Both the position numbers and the translations under genes were made by a program. The notes beneath the pieces were generated by a model. The model saw only the letters and a list, made by a program, of their open reading frames with translations. It ran no database searches and was not told the DNA's origin. A stretch of DNA of 9,265 nt from an uncultured Planctomycetaceae bacterium (GTDB taxonomy: Bacteria > Planctomycetota > Planctomycetia > Planctomycetales > Planctomycetaceae), in the NCBI GenBank assembly GCA_903921605.1, contig CAIXQV010000125.1:1-9265 (forward strand), given 5' to 3'. Below, piece by piece: positions 6,362 to 9,265 of the stretch (the stretch's first letter is position 1; every line of letters begins with the position of its first letter).

Positions 6362-7720
6362 ATGTTCAGTTTAGTACAAAAAATTCCACAGAAATACCGG
6401 ATTCCACTCGTGGCAGCCGTGCTGCCGACGCTGGTCATTCTGGCGCTGACGTGGTCTCAGGTTGGCGACATTCGTCAGCGTGCGGTTGATGCGTGCGTCA
6501 GTCAGGCACGGGCCGTTTGTCTGTCAGCAGAATCTGTTCGACTGCATGCCGAACACCAGTGGCAGAAGGACATCTTTCAGCAGTCAAAATTGAAGGAATG
6601 GGCGCATGCAGGAAATACCGACCATGTGATGTCAACGATTCCGATCATCTCAGCGATGGCCTCGATTCAGAACAGTGCAAAGGACTCTGGATTCCTCTTT
6701 AAGGTTCCTACGTTGACGCCCAGAAATCCGGCCAACATGGCTGACGCTTTTGAGCGTGCTGCCCTGGCGAAGCTGAGCGATGAGAATCTGAATGAGTTGA
6801 TCGAGTTCGACGAAGCACACAACACTGTACACTACTTCCGCCCGGTTCGCATGAGCGAAAGCTGCCTGAAGTGTCATGGAAAACCAGGCAACTCAATGGA
6901 ACTCTGGGGTAACGATAAGGGACTCGACGGCACGGGCTTCGAAATGGAGAATGCCTCAGTCGGTGACCTGAAGGGAGCCTTTGAGATTGTTTCGTCACTG
7001 GATCAGGCCGACTCCGATGCTGCGGCAGCAATGTCCAAGGCTATGAATTTTGCCGTTGTGAGCCTGATCGTCTGCGGACTTTTATCACTGGTTATTCTGA
7101 AATCCGTGCAGATGGATGTTCGTCAGAACGCCTGCCTGATCGGTAACGAAGTGGCCCAGGATGTTTCAGACGGGACCGCTGGCATTGCCAGTGCGATCGA
7201 AGAACTGTCGGCCAACATTCGCGACATCGCTGACGGAGCTTCGTCTACGTCCGGCTTCGTCCGCGAAGTCGTCCTGAAGGTCGAATCGACAAATGTACGC
7301 GGGAATCTGCTGAGCAAATGCAGCAGCGAGATCGGCAATATTGTCCAACTGATTGACGCGATCGCCGAGCAGACAAATCTGCTGGCCCTGAACGCCACGA
7401 TCGAAGCGGCCAGAGCTGGCGACACCGGTAAAGGCTTCGCAGTCGTGGCTGGTGAAGTCAAAGAACTGGCTCGCGAAACCTCCAAAGCCACATCCGCGAT
7501 CACTGAAAAAATCAACGCGATTCAGTCGGCCTCTACTGAACTGCTGGGAGATCTCGGCACGGTTCAGGAAGTGGTCCGACGAATTGATTGTTCACAAACC
7601 GCGATTGCCAGTGCAGTCCATCAGCAAAAATCAGCGACCGATGAAATCGGCCGAGCGGTGCATGGGGTTCTTCACTCCAGCCGCCAGTTGACCAATCGAC
7701 TGACGGGATCAACTCTTTAA
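6362..7720 (+). CDS. Methyl-accepting chemotaxis protein with haem-c (Tll0287/DUF3365-like) sensor (MCP2)
   Basis: 452-residue membrane chemoreceptor. TM1 is about residues 13-32. An extracytoplasmic domain of roughly 190 residues follows and contains a c-type haem motif, C168-L-K-C171-H172, preceded by YFRPVRMSES and followed by GKPG. That context matches the Tll0287/DUF3365-like family, in which a PAS-like fold carries haem c. TM2 is about 227-248 (VVSLIVCGLLSLVILKSV). The cytoplasmic part lacks a recognisable HAMP and goes straight into a coiled coil with a candidate methylation pair E280/E281 (ASAIEEL) and a tip beginning at E336 ([18 protein letters not shown]). Topology places CxxCH outside the cytoplasm, where haem c is attached. 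The likely signal is redox state, oxygen or NO. The C-terminal arm is short, ending in LTGSTL soon after the VHQQ block. Start supported by GGAG at 6352-6355. MCP call very sure; haem binding likely; ligand inferred. Confidence 0.95.
   Translation: MFSLVQKIPQKYRIPLVAAVLPTLVILALTWSQVGDIRQRAVDACVSQARAVCLSAESVRLHAEHQWQKDIFQQSKLKEWAHAGNTDHVMSTIPIISAMASIQNSAKDSGFLFKVPTLTPRNPANMADAFERAALAKLSDENLNELIEFDEAHNTVHYFRPVRMSESCLKCHGKPGNSMELWGNDKGLDGTGFEMENASVGDLKGAFEIVSSLDQADSDAAAAMSKAMNFAVVSLIVCGLLSLVILKSVQMDVRQNACLIGNEVAQDVSDGTAGIASAIEELSANIRDIADGASSTSGFVREVVLKVESTNVRGNLLSKCSSEIGNIVQLIDAIAEQTNLLALNATIEAARAGDTGKGFAVVAGEVKELARETSKATSAITEKINAIQSASTELLGDLGTVQEVVRRIDCSQTAIASAVHQQKSATDEIGRAVHGVLHSSRQLTNRLTGSTL
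7370..7398 (+). repeat. 29-bp identity shared with MCP3 (copy 1)
   Basis: This segment of the MCP2 hairpin-tip coding region is identical at all 29 positions to 8825-8853 in MCP3. MCP1 has the same region with a few silent differences (around 5852-5880). Protein conservation plus shared codon preference may suffice to explain it; recent duplication or gene conversion is the alternative. Confidence 0.8.
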
Positions 7721-7729
7721 TTCCTGAAA

Positions 7730-7767
7730 TCTTCTATCGCGATTCAGAAATGGATCGCGATAGAAGA
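7730..7767 (+). other. Perfect 14-bp inverted repeat between MCP2 and MCP3
   Basis: TCTTCTATCGCGAT (7730-7743) is the exact reverse complement of 7754-7767, with a 10-nt loop (TCAGAAATGG). It begins 9 bp after the MCP2 stop. Each arm also contains the self-palindrome ATCGCGAT, so that 8-mer occurs twice, 18 bp apart. As RNA this is a very stable hairpin. CAACCTG follows, not a T-run, so it is not a canonical intrinsic terminator on the + strand. Candidate roles are an mRNA 3'-end stabiliser, a processing site, a weak terminator, or a protein-binding site. Confidence 0.75.
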
Positions 7768-7798
7768 CAACCTGTTCCACAAGCCAACGTACAACTTC

Positions 7799-7802
7799 GG
7801 AG
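7799..7802 (+). promoter_or_regulatory. Ribosome binding site of MCP3
   Basis: GGAG ends 8 nt before ATG 7811. It supports that start over other upstream codons and over the overlapping frame that opens at 7750. Confidence 0.6.
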
Positions 7803-7810
7803 TGTTCTAC

Positions 7811-9265
7811 ATGTCGTTTCGCAACATCTCAGTACCGGTCAAGCTTTATATTCTGACGGGCGTTTTCTCGCTCGGTCTGATCGGTTACGGCCTGTGGTCC
7901 AATCACACTCTCTCTGTCAGCAAGGTAAATGGTCCGTACTACAAGAAGATTGTGGAAATGAAAGATGTTCTCGCAGACATCCTGCCACCACCAGAGTACA
8001 TCCTCGAAGGATATCTGGCATCTCTCACGTTGGCGGAGATGTCTCACGACGGAGATGCGTCTCCGGCTGAGATGGCAGCCGCTGCTGAAGAGATTCGCAC
8101 GCTTCAGAAACAGTATGAAGATCGTCACGATTTCTGGAACAACACGATGACGGAAGGTGAAATCAAGTCCAAGCTGATGAAGGATACACACGAACCTGCC
8201 GTTGAATTCTTTAAGCTTGCGAGTGAGAAGCTGATCCCCGCATGCCTCGCTGCAAAAGGGGCCGAGGCTCAGGCGATCTTTGTCAGTGAAATGACCCCCG
8301 TGTTTCGCAAACATAAGGCGGCGATCAATGATCTCTCAGCCTTGACACAGAAGACTTCGATCGAGGTAGAACGAGAGTCTGGTGAATTTGTCGACGCCAG
8401 CGTGAAGTGGAACATTGGCTTGGCATCGGCCGTGGTCATTTCCTGCGGTCTGTTTGGCTGGTATACAGCTCGAGAGATGTCTAATACCCTGCGAAGATCG
8501 GCAGAAGCTCTTCGCCATGTGGCTCGGTCGGAACTGGTCACTGTGGGACAGCAGATGCGAGCGAATGCTCAGGAGACTACTCATCAGGCCACGCTGGCCA
8601 GCGGTGCTGCAGAACAGGTCAGCACGAATGCTCAGGCCCTGGCCAAGGCGGTTGACGAGTTCAACACCAGCATTCGCGAGATCTCAGGGAATACGTCCAA
8701 TGCCGCAACTGTTGCAGGCCATGCCGTCGAAGCTGCTAATCGTACGAACGCCACGGTTCTGAAGCTGGGCGAAAGCAGTGCCGAAATTGGTAACGTGATT
8801 AAAGTGATCAACTCGATCGCTGAACAGACAAATCTGCTGGCCCTGAACGCCACCATCGAAGCCGCTCGAGCCGGTGAAGCCGGTAAGGGATTTGCTGTCG
8901 TCGCCAACGAAGTGAAAGAACTGGCCAAGCGGACCAGCGAAGCGACCGAAGACATTATTCGTAAGATCGCGATGATTCAGGACGATACGGCTCAGGCCGT
9001 TCAGGCGATCGGTCAGGTTGCCGGAATTATCCGCCAGATCAATGAATCTCAGAACGCCATCGCCAGTGCGGTTGAAGAACAGTCCGCAATGACGGGTGAA
9101 ATCAGTCGCAACATCGCCGAAGTTGCTGCAGGCAGCGGCGAGATCGCTCGCAACATTACTCTTGTCGCCAATGCTGCAGATTCCACATCGCGTGGTACGG
9201 ATGAAACTCTCCAGGCAGCGGCTGATATCGAGCAGATGGCGGAAGATCTTCTTATGCTTGTGGGA
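7811..9265 (+). CDS. Methyl-accepting chemotaxis protein with helical extracytoplasmic sensor (MCP3, 3' partial)
   Basis: The frame is open from ATG 7811 to the window end (485 codons, no stop), so the C-terminus is missing. TM1 is about residues 10-28. An extracytoplasmic region, about 30-198, looks all-helical and has a striking PPPEYI at 59-64 within [19 protein letters not shown]; this resembles a motif I recall from uncharacterised sensor regions of other MCPs. TM2 is about 201-220 ([20 protein letters not shown]). There is no Pro-containing HAMP signature after it; the chain goes into a long coiled coil with candidate methylation pairs E268/Q269 (GAAEQ) and E422/E423 (SAVEEQ). The tip begins at E338 ([18 protein letters not shown]), followed by a long return arm. 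Its cytoplasmic hairpin is longer than those of MCP1 and MCP2. ATG is supported by GGAG at 7799-7802. It probably shares the CheW/CheA array with its neighbours. Ligand unknown. Confidence 0.95.
   Translation, partial: MSFRNISVPVKLYILTGVFSLGLIGYGLWSNHTLSVSKVNGPYYKKIVEMKDVLADILPPPEYILEGYLASLTLAEMSHDGDASPAEMAAAAEEIRTLQKQYEDRHDFWNNTMTEGEIKSKLMKDTHEPAVEFFKLASEKLIPACLAAKGAEAQAIFVSEMTPVFRKHKAAINDLSALTQKTSIEVERESGEFVDASVKWNIGLASAVVISCGLFGWYTAREMSNTLRRSAEALRHVARSELVTVGQQMRANAQETTHQATLASGAAEQVSTNAQALAKAVDEFNTSIREISGNTSNAATVAGHAVEAANRTNATVLKLGESSAEIGNVIKVINSIAEQTNLLALNATIEAARAGEAGKGFAVVANEVKELAKRTSEATEDIIRKIAMIQDDTAQAVQAIGQVAGIIRQINESQNAIASAVEEQSAMTGEISRNIAEVAAGSGEIARNITLVANAADSTSRGTDETLQAAADIEQMAEDLLMLVG
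8825..8853 (+). repeat. 29-bp identity shared with MCP2 (copy 2)
   Basis: This is identical to 7370-7398 in MCP2 and encodes part of the conserved [10 protein letters not shown] tip. After one mismatch the identity resumes for a further 8 bases (8855-8862). Confidence 0.8.

Noticed and set aside
7750..8070. 106-codon + strand frame overlapping the start of MCP3
   Set aside because: MCP3 in another frame has membrane segments, a ribosome site and a conserved signalling domain. This frame has none of these and starts inside the hairpin loop.
1..9265. tRNA, rRNA, CRISPR arrays, insertion sequences, attachment sites
   Set aside because: I looked for cloverleaf-like segments, regularly spaced repeats, transposase motifs and terminal inverted repeats and found none. 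The only repeats are the AT-rich tracts, the MCP tip identity and local hairpins.

Overview
The window looks like a piece of a planctomycete-type bacterial chromosome. It has moderately high GC, every convincing gene lies on the + strand, spacers are roomy, and AT-rich 'ATCTGAGATTT'-type tracts sit between genes. The phylum is inferred from protein style and spacer character. I could not test it by search.

Layout. (1) Positions 3-1916: the 3' part of a gene for a CehA/McbA-type PHP-fold metallohydrolase with beta-rich flanks, whose 5' end lies outside the window. (2) Positions 1917-2286: a 370-bp spacer with an AT-rich repeat tract and two weak hairpins. (3) Positions 2287-9265: a co-directional chemosensory cluster. 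It contains a CheA histidine kinase with two C-terminal CheW-like domains, a stand-alone CheW coupling protein, and three methyl-accepting chemotaxis proteins (MCPs). The third MCP is cut by the window end and has no stop codon inside the window, but its frame is open from 7811 to 9265.

The cluster can be read as one signalling array. The receptors share almost the same CheA/CheW-contacting hairpin tip ([13 protein letters not shown]...), CheW couples them to CheA, and CheA carries an intact P1 phospho-histidine and ATP-binding boxes. The receptors differ in input. MCP1 has two membrane segments but only a short acidic, Pro/Ala-rich linker between them, so it has no obvious sensor. MCP2 has a Tll0287/DUF3365-like extracytoplasmic domain with a CxxCH haem-c motif, so it is probably a redox or gas sensor. 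MCP3 has an extracytoplasmic helical domain of about 170 residues with a PPPEY motif. None of the three shows a normal HAMP domain. No CheY, CheB, CheR or CheD gene is present in the window.

The main items for a second look are the haem-c chemoreceptor, the sensorless receptor, the absence of HAMP in all three receptors with unequal hairpin arm lengths, the tandem-CheW CheA, and a perfect 14-bp inverted repeat between MCP2 and MCP3. This is an unusual variant of a known system. I do not see evidence of a wholly new system.
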